Below are positions 34,723-43,891 of a stretch of DNA of 64,000 bases, in pieces; position 1 is the first letter of the stretch, and every line of letters starts with the position of its first letter. The notes beneath the pieces are model-generated. The model searched no databases and was not told the origin of the DNA. It saw only the letters and a list, made by a program, of their open reading frames with translations. The position numbers and the translations under genes were made by a program. Source of the DNA: Streptomyces tagetis (GTDB taxonomy: Bacteria; Actinomycetota; Actinomycetes; Streptomycetales; Streptomycetaceae); the NCBI RefSeq assembly GCF_018069565.1, contig NZ_JAGPNL010000003.1, forward strand, positions 124,001 to 188,000, in the 5' to 3' direction.

Positions 34723-35487
34723 ACCGGCGCCGTCCTCTCCCGAATCGAGGCTCCCCCACGGCGGCAGCGGCATATTCACCGCCGCCAGTTGAGGACGTTA
34801 CGGAAGGCGGGCACAACACAACACCCCCTTCGGGCCCAATCTTGGATGGCCCGAACGGACTATGGGTAAGCGGCAGATCACCCGGGGGAGTGAGCTGGCG
34901 ACATGCGTGACGATCCCGGCATTCAGGTCATCTCTGCTGCGCCACAACGGACACCAGGCATCACACAAGGCGGTATCGGACACGAATCCACCACACCGCA
35001 CTCGCACCGGCACGCATCAACGCGCCCCCGCCAAGGGGCCGCCCGGAAAAAAATCGAGCGGGTCCGGAACGATTCGGGGTCGCCGGACGTATTGATACGT
35101 GGCCTCACTGCTGTGACAGTTGGGAGCAGCTTAGGCCAAGGCATATACGCGTGTCCGGCGAATGAGAACGTAGACATCTCCTGTTGCCGTACACCGTCAC
35201 GTTCGCGGGATGAGTCCCGCCGGCCCCGTTCCCGGCACCGAGTGCCAGGGGAGGCGAGCGACCGGCGGTTCCCTGAAGCGGTCGCCGCGGACCGGACGGC
35301 GTCCCCCCGAGCGGACCCCGCGGGCACGGCGGCGCCCCTCCGGAACACCCCTCACGCACCGGCCGGTCACCCGACCGCACCCCTTCCCCGTGGCGGTGTC
35401 TGCCGTCCGGCGGCCCCCGGATGTCACGATCGGGCACTGAACCTCGCGGGACCCATCCGCTCCCTCAGGGCGGCCCCGGCGAGGGAT
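34723..35487. other. Long divergent regulatory region of wblA and the penicillin-binding protein gene
   Basis: About 765 bases with no supported gene. It is markedly less GC-rich between 34780 and 35200 than its surroundings. Features include TTGGAT...TATGGG on the plus strand at about 34842-34866, a TGTGACAGTTGGGAGC segment at about 35112, and several A-rich patches. A wblA transcript with a long untranslated leader and several regulator sites would fit. I can not place the wblA promoter with confidence. Confidence 0.45.
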
Positions 35488-35493
35488 TAGGCT
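35488..35493 (+). promoter_or_regulatory. Candidate -10 element (TAGGCT), leaderless start
   Basis: TAGGCT lies 6 bases before ATG 35500. No ribosome binding site is present between them, so the mRNA probably begins at the ATG. Confidence 0.6.
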
Positions 35494-35499
35494 GCCCCC

Positions 35500-37803
35500 A
35501 TGCCAAAGAAGCGCTCGGGCGGCGGTCTGTCCCCCACGCAGCAGGCCGCCAAGTTCCTCGGTGTCAGTGTCCTCTCGGGGGCTGTCCTGGCGGGCATCGC
35601 ACTGCCCGCCGTGGGCGCGCTGGGACTGGCCGCCAAGGGGTCGGTGGAGAGTTTCGACGAACTCCCGGCCAACCTGAAGACGCCTCCGCTCAGCCAGCGC
35701 ACGACCATCCTCGACGCCGAGGGCGGCACCATCGCGCAGGTGTACTCGCGGGACCGCACGGTGGTCGGCCTCAAGGACATCTCGCCGTACCTGCAGAAGG
35801 CGATCGTCGCCATCGAGGACTCGCGCTTCTACGAGCACGGCGCGGTCGACATGAAGGGCGTGCTGCGCGCGGTCAACAAGAACGCCCGCAGCGGCGGCGT
35901 CTCCCAGGGCGCGTCCACGCTCACCCAGCAGTACGTGAAGAACGTCTTCGTCGAGGAGGCCGGCGACGACCCGACCAAGGTCGCCCAGGCCACCCAGCAG
36001 ACCATCGGCCGCAAGATCCGCGAACTGAAGTTCGCCATCCAGGTCGAGGAGGAACTGGGCAAGAAGAAGATCCTCGAGAACTACCTGAACATCACCTTCT
36101 TCGGCCAGCAGGCGTACGGCGTCGAGGCGGCGGCCCAGCGGTACTTCTCCAAGCCCGCCAAGGACCTCAGCCTGCCGGAGTCCGCCCTCCTGGCCGGCAT
36201 CGTCCAGTCGCCCACCCGCTACGACCCGATCAACGACGAGGCCGAGGCCGTCAAGCGGCGCAACACCGTCCTCCAGCGCATGGCCGAGGTCGGCGACATC
36301 TCCCCCGCGGAGGCCGACAAGGCCCAGAAGGCGCCGCTGGAGCTGAAGGTCAGCCGGCCCAAGAACGGCTGCATCACCGCCGTCAAGGGCGCCGGATTCT
36401 TCTGCGACTACGTCCGCCAGGTCTTCCTGACCGACCCGGTCTTCGGCAAGACCAGGAAGGCCCGCGCCAAGGTCTGGAACCAGGGCGGCCTCACCATCCG
36501 CACCACCCTGGACCCGCAGGCGCAGGAGTCGGTGCAGAGTTCCCTGAAGAACCACGTCAACAAGAACGACTCGGTCGCCGCGGCGATCACCCTCGTCGAG
36601 CCCGGCACGGGCAAGGTCCTCGGCATGGGCCAGTCGAAGCCGTACGGCTACGGCAACAACGAGACCGAGATCAACTACTCCGTCGACCACAGCGCGGGCG
36701 GCTCCAACTACGGCTTCCCGACCGGCTCGACGTTCAAGCCCTTCGTCGCGGCGGCGGCCCTGGAGCAGGGCAGGCCCCCGACGCAGGAGTACTCGTCGCC
36801 GTACGAGATGCCCTACCCGGACCCCGTACAGACGTGCAGCGGCAAGCCGTGGGTGAACACGGACGGCGAGACCGTCCCCAACGAGGACAAGTCCGAGGTG
36901 GGTCCGTACCGGCTGAACGAGGCGATGGCCAAGTCGGTCAACACCTACTTCGTGCAGATGGTCGCCGACATCGGCCTGTGCCCCGTGGTGAAGCTGACGG
37001 ACGCGCTGCACGTGGTGCAGGGCAGCGGCGACAAGCTCCCCGAGGTGCCCGCCGTCTCCCTCGGCTCCCTGGGCGTCTCCCCGCTGACCATGGCGTCCGC
37101 GTACGCCGCCTTCGCCTCCCGGGGCATGTACTGCACGCCGATCGCCATCGAGTCGATCAGCCAGAAGGTCGGCGAGCGGCAGAAGTCGCTGGACGTGCCG
37201 AAGTCGACCTGCTCTCGGGCGATGAGCGAGAAGACCGCGGACACGGTCAGCACGCTCCTCCAGGGCGTGGTCGACTCCGGAACGGGTCAGCAGGCCGGCC
37301 TCCAGGACCGCGCCAACGCCGGCAAGACCGGTACGACGGACGAGCGCAAGAACGCCTGGTTCGTCGGCTACACGCCGAACCTCTCGGGCGCGGTCTGGGT
37401 CGGGAGCGCCACCCAGCAGGTCAAGATGGTCGACATCAGCATCGGCGGTACGTACCACCCCAAGGTCTACGGCGGATCGGTGCCCGGTCCCATCTGGCGC
37501 GACGCCATGACCAACGCCCTCGTGGGCAAGCCCGCGGGCTCCTTCAACCTCGTCGACATCCCGGACCCCGACAAGGACAAGGAAAAGGAAAGGGAGAAGG
37601 AGAGGGACAAGGACAAGGACCGTGACAAGGGCCGTGACGACGGGCGCAACGGTGACGAGGGCTTCATCGGCGGTCTGATCGACGGCGGCACCGAGAACGG
37701 CGGCAACAACGGGGACGGCGGCCCCACCTTCCCGGGCAACGTCATCCAGGGCCAGGGCAACGGCGGCAACAACGGAAACGGCCCCGGCGGACGCCGCGGC
37801 TGA
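35500..37803 (+). CDS. Bifunctional class A penicillin-binding protein
   Basis: A 767-residue cell-wall synthase. A membrane anchor at about 20-45 is followed by a family 51 glycosyltransferase (Glu106 in AIEDSRFYEH; GASTLTQQYVKN), then a transpeptidase with Ser410-x-x-Lys413 (STFK), Ser479-Val480-Asn481 and Lys609-Thr610-Gly611. It polymerises and cross-links peptidoglycan outside the membrane. The C-terminus is a charged DKDKEKEREKERDKDKDR-type run followed by Asn/Gly repeats, probably a flexible wall-facing tail. It diverges from wblA, and a strong terminator follows. Confidence 0.94.
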   Translation: MPKKRSGGGLSPTQQAAKFLGVSVLSGAVLAGIALPAVGALGLAAKGSVESFDELPANLKTPPLSQRTTILDAEGGTIAQVYSRDRTVVGLKDISPYLQKAIVAIEDSRFYEHGAVDMKGVLRAVNKNARSGGVSQGASTLTQQYVKNVFVEEAGDDPTKVAQATQQTIGRKIRELKFAIQVEEELGKKKILENYLNITFFGQQAYGVEAAAQRYFSKPAKDLSLPESALLAGIVQSPTRYDPINDEAEAVKRRNTVLQRMAEVGDISPAEADKAQKAPLELKVSRPKNGCITAVKGAGFFCDYVRQVFLTDPVFGKTRKARAKVWNQGGLTIRTTLDPQAQESVQSSLKNHVNKNDSVAAAITLVEPGTGKVLGMGQSKPYGYGNNETEINYSVDHSAGGSNYGFPTGSTFKPFVAAAALEQGRPPTQEYSSPYEMPYPDPVQTCSGKPWVNTDGETVPNEDKSEVGPYRLNEAMAKSVNTYFVQMVADIGLCPVVKLTDALHVVQGSGDKLPEVPAVSLGSLGVSPLTMASAYAAFASRGMYCTPIAIESISQKVGERQKSLDVPKSTCSRAMSEKTADTVSTLLQGVVDSGTGQQAGLQDRANAGKTGTTDERKNAWFVGYTPNLSGAVWVGSATQQVKMVDISIGGTYHPKVYGGSVPGPIWRDAMTNALVGKPAGSFNLVDIPDPDKDKEKEREKERDKDKDRDKGRDDGRNGDEGFIGGLIDGGTENGGNNGDGGPTFPGNVIQGQGNGGNNGNGPGGRRG

Positions 37804-37846
37804 CCGGGCCGCCCGGAGCGTCCGGGCCCGCACGGAACACTTGGCG

Positions 37847-37878
37847 ACGGCCCCCTTCCTGTCGAGGAAGGGGGCCGT
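37847..37878. terminator. Strong rho-independent-type terminator
   Basis: ACGGCCCCCTTCCT pairs perfectly with its reverse complement around GTCG and is followed by TGTCGTTGT. It lies between the convergent penicillin-binding protein and YqeY genes and can serve both. Confidence 0.85.
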
Positions 37879-37972
37879 TGTCGTTGTGGGGGGGGTGGGG
37901 GTGGGGCGCGGGGCGGGCCCAGGGTGCGGGCCCTGAGGTGCCACCCGGCGCTTCACCCTTGGTGCCGGGGTT

Positions 37973-38437
37973 TCACCCGGCGAGGAGCTTCTTCACCGCG
38001 GCGGCGACCCGGCCGCCCTCGGCCCGCCCGGCCACCTTCGGGTTCACGATCTTCATGACGGCGCCCATGGCCCGCGGCCCCTCGGCGCCGCCCGCCCGCG
38101 CCTCCTCGACGGCCCCGGCGACGATCGCGTTCAGCTCCTCGTCGGAGAGCGGCTGGGGCAGGTACGCGGCAAGCACCTCGCCCTCCGCCTTCTCCCGGGC
38201 GGACTGCTCGGGCCGGCCGCCCTGGGCGAAGGCGTCGGCGGCCTCACGGCGCTTCTTCGCCTCGCGGGCGATCACCTTCTGGACCTCGTCGTCGGAGAGC
38301 TCCCGCTTCTCCGTCCCCGCGACCTCTTCCTTCGTGATCGCGGTGAGCGTCAGCCGGAGCGTCGAGGAACGCAGCTCGTCCCGCCCCCGGATCGCGGTGT
38401 TGAGGTCGTCGTGCAGCTTCGCCTTGAGCGTGGTCAT
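37973..38437 (-). CDS. GatB/YqeY domain protein
   Basis: A 154-residue protein similar to the C-terminal domain of GatB (YqeY family). It shows the helical repeats LKAKLHDDLNTAIRGRDELRSSTLRL at the start and MGAVMKIVNPKVAGRAEGGRVAA at the end. Proteins of this type bind tRNA, and a role near amidotransferase or tRNA metabolism is supposed but unproven. ATG 38437 matches the family start. It diverges from the metallophosphoesterase. Confidence 0.88.
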   Translation of the reverse strand: MTTLKAKLHDDLNTAIRGRDELRSSTLRLTLTAITKEEVAGTEKRELSDDEVQKVIAREAKKRREAADAFAQGGRPEQSAREKAEGEVLAAYLPQPLSDEELNAIVAGAVEEARAGGAEGPRAMGAVMKIVNPKVAGRAEGGRVAAAVKKLLAG

Positions 38438-38546
38438 ACGACCGATTCTCTCAGGTGGAGGGGGACCGGCGCCTGTCCATTTGGCCCCTGCCCGCCGGGC
38501 CCGGCGGGTGGTCGGCGTGCGGCACCGCTTCTGACACGATGGACAC

Positions 38547-39470
38547 ATGCGCGCGCGATACAAAGTGCCCCTGGGAATCACGGCGGTTGGCGTCGCCGGT
38601 GTGGCCTACGCGGGCCTCGAAGCCCGTTCCTTCCGCCTCCGACGGGTGACCGTCCCCGTCCTTCCGCCCGGGATGCGCCCCCTGCGCGTCCTGCACGTCT
38701 CCGACATCCACATGGTCGGCGGCCAGCGCAAGAAGCAGCGCTGGCTGCGCTCCCTGGCCGGGCTCCGCCCCGACTTCGTGATCAACACCGGGGACAACCT
38801 CTCCGACCCGGAGGCCGTCCCGGAGACCGTGGACGCCCTGGGCCCGCTGATGGAGTTCCCCGGCGCCTACGTCTTCGGCTCCAACGACTACTACGGCCCC
38901 AAGCTCCGCAACCCCGCCCGCTACCTGCTGGAGAAGGTCCAGGGCCGGCACGGGCTGAACGGCAACGCCCCCGCCGTCGGCGCCATCCACAACCCGTGGG
39001 AGGACCTGCGCGACGGCTTCGACGCCGCCGGCTGGCTGAACCTGACCAACACCCGCGGCACCCTGAAGATCGAGGGCGTCTCGGTCGAGCTGACCGGAGT
39101 GGACGACCCGCACATCAAGCGGGACCGGTACGCGGAGGTGGCCGGCGGCCCGTCGGGCTCGGCGGACGTCTCGATGGGCGTCGTGCACGCTCCGTACCTG
39201 CGGGTGCTGGACGCGTTCACGGCGGACGGCTACCCGCTGATCCTCGCCGGTCACACCCACGGCGGCCAGCTCCGCGTGCCCTTCTACGGCGCCCTGGTCA
39301 CCAACTGCGACCTGGACACCGACCGGGCGAAGGACCTCTCCACGCACACGGCGGAGGGCCACACGTCGTACCTGTACGTCTCGGCCGGCTGCGGCACGAA
39401 CCGCTACACCCCGGTCCGCTTCGCCTGCCCCCCGGAGGCGACACTGCTGACGCTGGTGGGGCGGGAGTAG
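38547..39470 (+). CDS. Membrane-anchored metallophosphoesterase
   Basis: A 307-residue calcineurin-like enzyme. The N-terminal hydrophobic helix (about 8-25) would anchor it. Metal-binding motifs occur in order: SDIHM near 53, TGDNL near 82, GSNDYY near 112, a single His in VVHAPY near 215, and GHTHGGQ near 240. The layout resembles YkuE/YaeI, which act on membrane phospholipid-type substrates; here the site of action (outside or inside) depends on anchor orientation. The region behind it (39471-39755) is non-coding GC-rich sequence with GGCCGGGTGCGGG repeats. Confidence 0.85.
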   Translation: MRARYKVPLGITAVGVAGVAYAGLEARSFRLRRVTVPVLPPGMRPLRVLHVSDIHMVGGQRKKQRWLRSLAGLRPDFVINTGDNLSDPEAVPETVDALGPLMEFPGAYVFGSNDYYGPKLRNPARYLLEKVQGRHGLNGNAPAVGAIHNPWEDLRDGFDAAGWLNLTNTRGTLKIEGVSVELTGVDDPHIKRDRYAEVAGGPSGSADVSMGVVHAPYLRVLDAFTADGYPLILAGHTHGGQLRVPFYGALVTNCDLDTDRAKDLSTHTAEGHTSYLYVSAGCGTNRYTPVRFACPPEATLLTLVGRE

Positions 39471-39755
39471 GGGCTGAGGCGGGGGACACCGTCGGCGGAG
39501 GGTCCCGGGGGCGTGCCGCGGAGCGGCCGGGTGCCGGAGCGGCCGGGTGCGGGGGCGGCCGGGTGCGGGGGCGGCGTGGCACGCGAGCAGGGGGTACGGC
39601 GAGGGGCCGGACGGGGAGGGACGTGACCAGCGGCAAAGGCCACGACCGGCGGCGGTCTCCGGCAAAGCCCTGACCAACGAGGGTGGTGAGCATCCGGCCC
39701 GTCCGCCCGTCCCCCACCCGGCCCCCTCACACTGGCCCGACATACCCGGTCTGCC

Positions 39756-39761
39756 TAGCGT
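39756..39761 (+). promoter_or_regulatory. Candidate -10 element (TAGCGT), leaderless start
   Basis: TAGCGT lies 6 bases before ATG 39768, leaving no room for a ribosome binding site. Confidence 0.5.
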
Positions 39762-39767
39762 GAACGC

Positions 39768-40556
39768 ATGACAGCCCCGATACCCAGGGACATGCCGGAC
39801 GTGCCCGCGCTCCCCCAGCCGCCGGCCCTCCTCCCCTCCCCGGTCCCGGCGACGGCCGTCGTACCCCCGGTGCGCCGCCGCCTGGCAGCGGCGTACCGCC
39901 TGCTCACGGCCCTGCTGGCCCTGACGGGGGTGACACTCGGGCTCCTCTCGGCCGACCCGGCGGGCCGCACCCTGAGCCAGTTCGTGATCCAGGCGAACCT
40001 GCTGCTGGCGCTGATCATGCTGGCCTCGGCCTGGCGTGCCTGGCGCGCACGCCCACCACTGCCGGCCTCGGTGACCGGAGCGGCCCTGCTCTACGTGGCG
40101 ATCGCCGCCCTGGTCCACCACCTGCTCCTGGCCAACGCGGCGAGCCCCTTCGCCCTCCCCGAGGCGATGGCGACGCCGACCGGCGAACCGGCGGTGGCGA
40201 GCCGCATCCTCCATACGGCCACACCGCTCGCGGCCACGGTGAACTGGCTCCTGCTCACCACCCCGGGCCGGCTGCACCTGCGGCACATCATGACGTGGCT
40301 CCTGTACCCCCTGGCCTACCTGGGCTTCTCGCTGGCCCGCGGGGAACTCCTCCTGCCGGGCGCGCAGGGGCGGTACCTCTACCCCTTCCTGGACGTGGAG
40401 CACCACGGCTACCGCGGCGTTCTCGGCGACGCGCTCCTCATCGGCCTCGCCTGCTACGCCCTCGCCGCCCTGGTCGTCGCCACCGACCACATCCGCCCCG
40501 ACCCGGCCCGCCACCTCCCCGTAACCGGATTTCGCCTCCGGCCCCCAGTGGGCTAA
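39768..40556 (+). CDS. Pr6Pr family integral membrane protein
   Basis: A 262-residue protein with about six hydrophobic helices (near 38-60, 68-90, 103-122, 152-170, 178-198, 225-245), a Pro-rich cytoplasmic N-terminus and a loop [11 protein letters not shown] with conserved His residues. It fits the actinobacterial Pr6Pr family (FAR-17a/AIG1-like fold), whose eukaryotic relatives AIG1/ADTRP hydrolyse fatty-acid esters of hydroxy fatty acids; activity here is not known. It lies directly before tRNA-Pro. Confidence 0.8.
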   Translation: MTAPIPRDMPDVPALPQPPALLPSPVPATAVVPPVRRRLAAAYRLLTALLALTGVTLGLLSADPAGRTLSQFVIQANLLLALIMLASAWRAWRARPPLPASVTGAALLYVAIAALVHHLLLANAASPFALPEAMATPTGEPAVASRILHTATPLAATVNWLLLTTPGRLHLRHIMTWLLYPLAYLGFSLARGELLLPGAQGRYLYPFLDVEHHGYRGVLGDALLIGLACYALAALVVATDHIRPDPARHLPVTGFRLRPPVG

Positions 40557-40589
40557 AGTAAACGACGTCGCCGCGACGAGCAGCGACAT

Positions 40590-40663
<74 letters not shown>

Positions 40664-40678
40664 CAGAGAAGTACCAGG

Positions 40679-40715
40679 TCAGGGGCCTGATCCGCTCAGC
40701 GGGTCGGGCCCCTGA
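40679..40715 (+). terminator. Stem-loop terminator after tRNA-Pro
   Basis: TCAGGGGCC pairs with GGGCCCCTGA around a GC-rich loop, 15 bases after the tRNA. Confidence 0.7.
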
Positions 40716-40740
40716 GTGGTTTCCTGGGGATCGCGTTTTC

Positions 40741-40967
40741 ACACCTCACGCCGCAGCGCGGTCAACTCTCCCTTCTCCTTGATGGTGAGCAAGGCGGTGC
40801 CCCCGCCGGCATGGACTCGGCCTGCCGGATCCAGCCGCCGCACAGGTCGTACGGGTGCACACCAAGTTCCTCGGCCATACGGCGGAGCACGGGCTTGACT
40901 CAGCGAAGCGGTATATCCGCACCGCACGCTCATCCACTTCCAGCGCGTACTTCTTCGGGACAGGCAT
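40741..40967 (-). pseudogene. Decayed IS3-type transposase OrfA fragment
   Basis: Read leftwards, it starts MPVPKKYALEVDERAVRIYR, then shifts frame into PVLRRMAEELGVHP...GGWIRQAES, and shifts again into KEKGELTALRREV. These three pieces line up in order with the N-terminal helix-turn-helix and leucine-zipper parts of IS3-family OrfA proteins (PKKYxxELRERAVR, RRMAEELGVHPEALRNWIRQAE, EELARLRREN). At least two frameshifts make it a pseudogene. No OrfB part or intact terminal repeats are visible. It is evidence of past insertion beside the tRNA gene. Confidence 0.75.
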
Positions 40968-41280
40968 CGTTGGGGCTCCTTTCGTGAGACTCAACTGACG
41001 CCCCATCACACATCCCCGCTATCCCAAGGAAGCTCAGATGAAGGACAGATCGGTCCGGAGACTGATCAGCACTGTGACCTCGTCGACGAGGATGAGTCCG
41101 TCGTCATCGCTTCCCACGCCATTGCGAAAGATGAATCCACCACAGCAATAGTCGGAAAATACTACCAACCAAGCCTTCGTGACTGTCAGTTTCAATTCCG
41201 CAAGAGCACTGGTCACAAGGTGGCGGGAGCCTCCTCCACCATGCTTCAATACCACGCAAAGCGGCACCCGGGAGACTCCG
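40968..41280. other. Low-GC intergenic region at the start of the island
   Basis: About 310 bases of lower-GC sequence between the transposase remnant and the membrane protein gene. An unstarted open frame runs through it into the next gene, but no start codon or codon bias supports a gene. A 98-codon leftward frame (41034-41330) is also unsupported. Confidence 0.4.
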
Positions 41281-41865
41281 ATGATCGCAGCAACAGTAAC
41301 GGCGTGCGCCAGCGTCTTGATTGCCATCATGGCCTACTGGCTGAACCATCAAGGAGAAACGCGCAGATCTCAGAGGAAAGCGCGAATCGACCGGGTAAGT
41401 AGTCAATTAAAAGATCTATACGGCCCACTTCTCGTTCTCACGGAAACAAATGAGAAGGCATGGACCGAGTACTGCAGATCCTACATCCTACCCATTGGTG
41501 TAGGCCCAGCGGAGTTTCCGCTGTCGGAACTGGAGGAAGCGCGATGGCGCACATGGGTGGAGGCGGTATTCGCCCCCACAGCCCAGAAGATACGGGAGAT
41601 CATCACGGCCCGGGGTGACCTGATCATCGGCGGAGAAATGCCGCCGGTGGTCCTGGAGTTCTGCGCGCACGCAGCGACCTATGACGCTCTTCTGGCGAAC
41701 TGGGACGGAGCCGACCCAAGCAAATCTACCCTCATTCGGCACCCAGGAAGAAGTTTCCTGACATACGTCCGAGAGTCGTACGGATCATTGAAGGCGGAAC
41801 AGGCAACCCTACTCAAAGCGGCCCGTGAGACCGGTCGAACTGACTTCAATCAATCAGCGCACTGA
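41281..41865 (+). CDS. Membrane-anchored hypothetical protein preceding the TIR gene
   Basis: A 194-residue protein with one N-terminal membrane helix (ATVTACASVLIAIMAYWL, residues 3-20) followed by a mainly helical cytoplasmic domain that opens RVSSQLKDLYGPLLVLTETNEKAW. No function can be assigned; similar short-anchor proteins with an LYGPL core occur scattered in bacteria. ATG 41281 has GGGAGA upstream; an in-frame ATG at 41179 would add an unlikely leader. Its 3' end overlaps the TIR gene by 41 bases. Base composition and A/T-ending codons mark it as foreign to this chromosome. Confidence 0.65.
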   Translation: MIAATVTACASVLIAIMAYWLNHQGETRRSQRKARIDRVSSQLKDLYGPLLVLTETNEKAWTEYCRSYILPIGVGPAEFPLSELEEARWRTWVEAVFAPTAQKIREIITARGDLIIGGEMPPVVLEFCAHAATYDALLANWDGADPSKSTLIRHPGRSFLTYVRESYGSLKAEQATLLKAARETGRTDFNQSAH

Positions 41866-42757
41866 TCGAAAACAGGAGACTGCTATCAAACTATTCCTGA
41901 GCTGGTCCGGAGAACGCTCTAGGGAGGCCGCAGAAACCCTGCGGTCTTGGTTGCCTGACGTCCTCCAATACATCAATCCCTGGCTCTCCAGTGTGGACAT
42001 TTCCGCAGGGAGAAGAGGCGTTCGGGAGATCACCGATGAGCTTTCTGAAACCGATTTTGGAATCATCTGCGTAACCCCGGAAAACCAATCTTCCACTTGG
42101 ATTAATTTCGAGGCCGGCGCTCTTTCTAAGCAGGTTAATGGCGGCTACGTTGTCCCCTTCTTGATCGGCATGAAAACTACAGATCTCATCAGCCCTCTCA
42201 GTCAGTTCCAAGCCATCATCGGGGATAGCAAAGGAGACGTTCAGAAGCTTCTTTTTGACATCAATTCCGCCTCGGGTGACCCGGCAATTTCGCGCGAAAG
42301 GCTGGAGCGCTCCCTGCAGAAAAATTGGCCGGAGTTCGAGAGTAAAATGAGGACCATCACTGCAGCCTCTTTGAGAGATGACGGGTCCAACACGGTACAT
42401 CGATCCGAAGCCGATAAGACGGAGGAGATCCTTCTTATTGCTCGACAACTCGACCACCGTATGGCGGAGATCGAAAGGTACACGCTCAGGGACGACGAAA
42501 CACCGAGGAGACCTTCTCGAGAAATTCGCCGGATCAGCGAAGAAAAGTTCATTGCCTCTTCATTCGCGAAGATCGGCTGGGAGGCCATCCGTTCCTCTTG
42601 GGAGGGCAACATTGTCATCAATGTAGCGCAGAGGTCAGGCGAGTCCTCACAACCGATTTCGCGCGATTTCGTCGAGCGGCTGGCAAAGTCCCTAGGCCGA
42701 GAGGTAGTAGTATTGGGGGAGACGGGGAAGGTGATTGTTCGCAGCAACCTCTCGTGA
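41825..42757 (+). CDS. TIR-domain protein
   Basis: A 310-residue protein. Residues ~21-150 form a TIR-like domain: IKLFLSWSGE opens beta-A, LSETDFGIICVTPEN the central strand, and STWINFEAGAL holds Glu96 at the position of the catalytic Glu of NAD-cleaving TIR domains. The C-terminal ~80 residues are a separate small domain ending EVVVLGETGKVIVRS. Bacterial TIR proteins often work in anti-phage systems by depleting NAD. GTG 41825 overlaps the upstream gene; a good AGGAG lies only before a non-standard codon (ATC 41884), so the true start is uncertain. Codons are A/T-rich. Confidence 0.75.
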   Translation: MRPVELTSINQRTDRKQETAIKLFLSWSGERSREAAETLRSWLPDVLQYINPWLSSVDISAGRRGVREITDELSETDFGIICVTPENQSSTWINFEAGALSKQVNGGYVVPFLIGMKTTDLISPLSQFQAIIGDSKGDVQKLLFDINSASGDPAISRERLERSLQKNWPEFESKMRTITAASLRDDGSNTVHRSEADKTEEILLIARQLDHRMAEIERYTLRDDETPRRPSREIRRISEEKFIASSFAKIGWEAIRSSWEGNIVINVAQRSGESSQPISRDFVERLAKSLGREVVVLGETGKVIVRSNLS

Positions 42758-42773
42758 AGCTGCCAACACATTC

Positions 42774-43655
42774 TTAACGGTCGAATTTCACCTCGATCGG
42801 CATCGGCATCTTCTCGCCCTTCCTCAAACGTCGGAGACGCAATTCACCAACCTTCCCCGGCTCGACCCAGGCATTCCATGCCTTGATATAGATTGACACC
42901 TGATCCCGCATTCCCATCCTGCGCCTAGAACCCCTCTTCGGCGCATCCCTCGGCACCTCTCTCAGAGCGAGCCTCGCATCGCCTGGATCTAGACTCGCAC
43001 CCGACTTGAGACCTGAGATCCATTCGTCGATATCTGCGGCGGGCGCTACCTCAGTGGTCAAAAAGAAACCGACGGCCACCGCCGTCTGACTCGCGAACAA
43101 GTGCTTGGAAAGCTCACGACCAATGGTCACCGCCTCCTCGTACCTGTCTTTGTCCCCGTTGTATGCAGCCAGGATCTGGTCGTTTGACACGTAAGCCCGG
43201 GCACCACTCCAGGGATCGTTCGGCATCGTCTTGAAAAGAATCACGTGACGGATGGTGGAGGAAAGCAGTGGCAGGTACTTCGCACCGGTCGACAGCAGCG
43301 TATCCGCTGCACTCCGACGCTTCCCGGTGTCCAGAACCGGGAAAACATCTTTTGACAGACCGTCGAAAACGAGCATCTCTACAGGAGTGTCGGCCTCGAT
43401 AATCGCATGGAGGCGATGCTGACCGTCGAGAAGTGCGCCGACCTCGTCGAAGGCAATCCCCTGGTGGGTCAACTTCCATTCGCCACGAATGATGGTGTCG
43501 GCCAGTGCACTCACGCGCCCCTTGTCCAGGCGTCTATTAACCGAAGCTCGAGACAGAAAAGTCCTGGCTATTTCAGGTGTCACCTTGGCGATTCGCGAAA
43601 CCAGTTTCCCCTCAGGCTGCTCAGGCTCCTCAGGCTCGGCAAAAGCGATAGTCAT
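42774..43655 (-). CDS. DGQHR/ParB-like protein
   Basis: A 293-residue protein. Residues ~20-110 resemble a ParB/Srx-type fold with the motif ALLDGQHRLHAI (about 71-82) and FPVLDTGKRRSAADTL (about 105-120). Such DGQHR proteins occur in phages, plasmids and defence islands. A helical domain follows, and a basic RDAPKRGSRRRMGMRD stretch is near 248-262. Function is unknown; nucleotide or DNA binding is a guess. It converges on the TIR gene with 16 bases between stops and shares its low-GC composition, so the two probably arrived together. Confidence 0.65.
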   Translation of the reverse strand: MTIAFAEPEEPEQPEGKLVSRIAKVTPEIARTFLSRASVNRRLDKGRVSALADTIIRGEWKLTHQGIAFDEVGALLDGQHRLHAIIEADTPVEMLVFDGLSKDVFPVLDTGKRRSAADTLLSTGAKYLPLLSSTIRHVILFKTMPNDPWSGARAYVSNDQILAAYNGDKDRYEEAVTIGRELSKHLFASQTAVAVGFFLTTEVAPAADIDEWISGLKSGASLDPGDARLALREVPRDAPKRGSRRRMGMRDQVSIYIKAWNAWVEPGKVGELRLRRLRKGEKMPMPIEVKFDR

Positions 43656-43891
43656 CCCCTGATCCTAAGGTCACCGACACCTAGCTTCAGGCTTTTGATC
43701 GAAAATGGCGGCTTTTGATCACGAAATCACTATCTTGCCCCCATCAATGCCTGAATTTATATTCTCAGAAATAAGTTGATCTGTGACTTGCAGGCAGGAC
43801 GCTGCACAGCGTGCGAGTTGACCTTGTTCCCGACAGGTTAGGGAACCGAGGGGCGCCGCTTCTGCCTCCTCGGCAGCGGTGTCTCCGCCAT

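Noticed and set aside
40980..41402. Open frame across the island's left spacer that reads like protein (DLVDEDESVVIASHAIAK)
   Set aside because: No start codon with a ribosome binding site, and the frame runs out of phase into the membrane protein gene.
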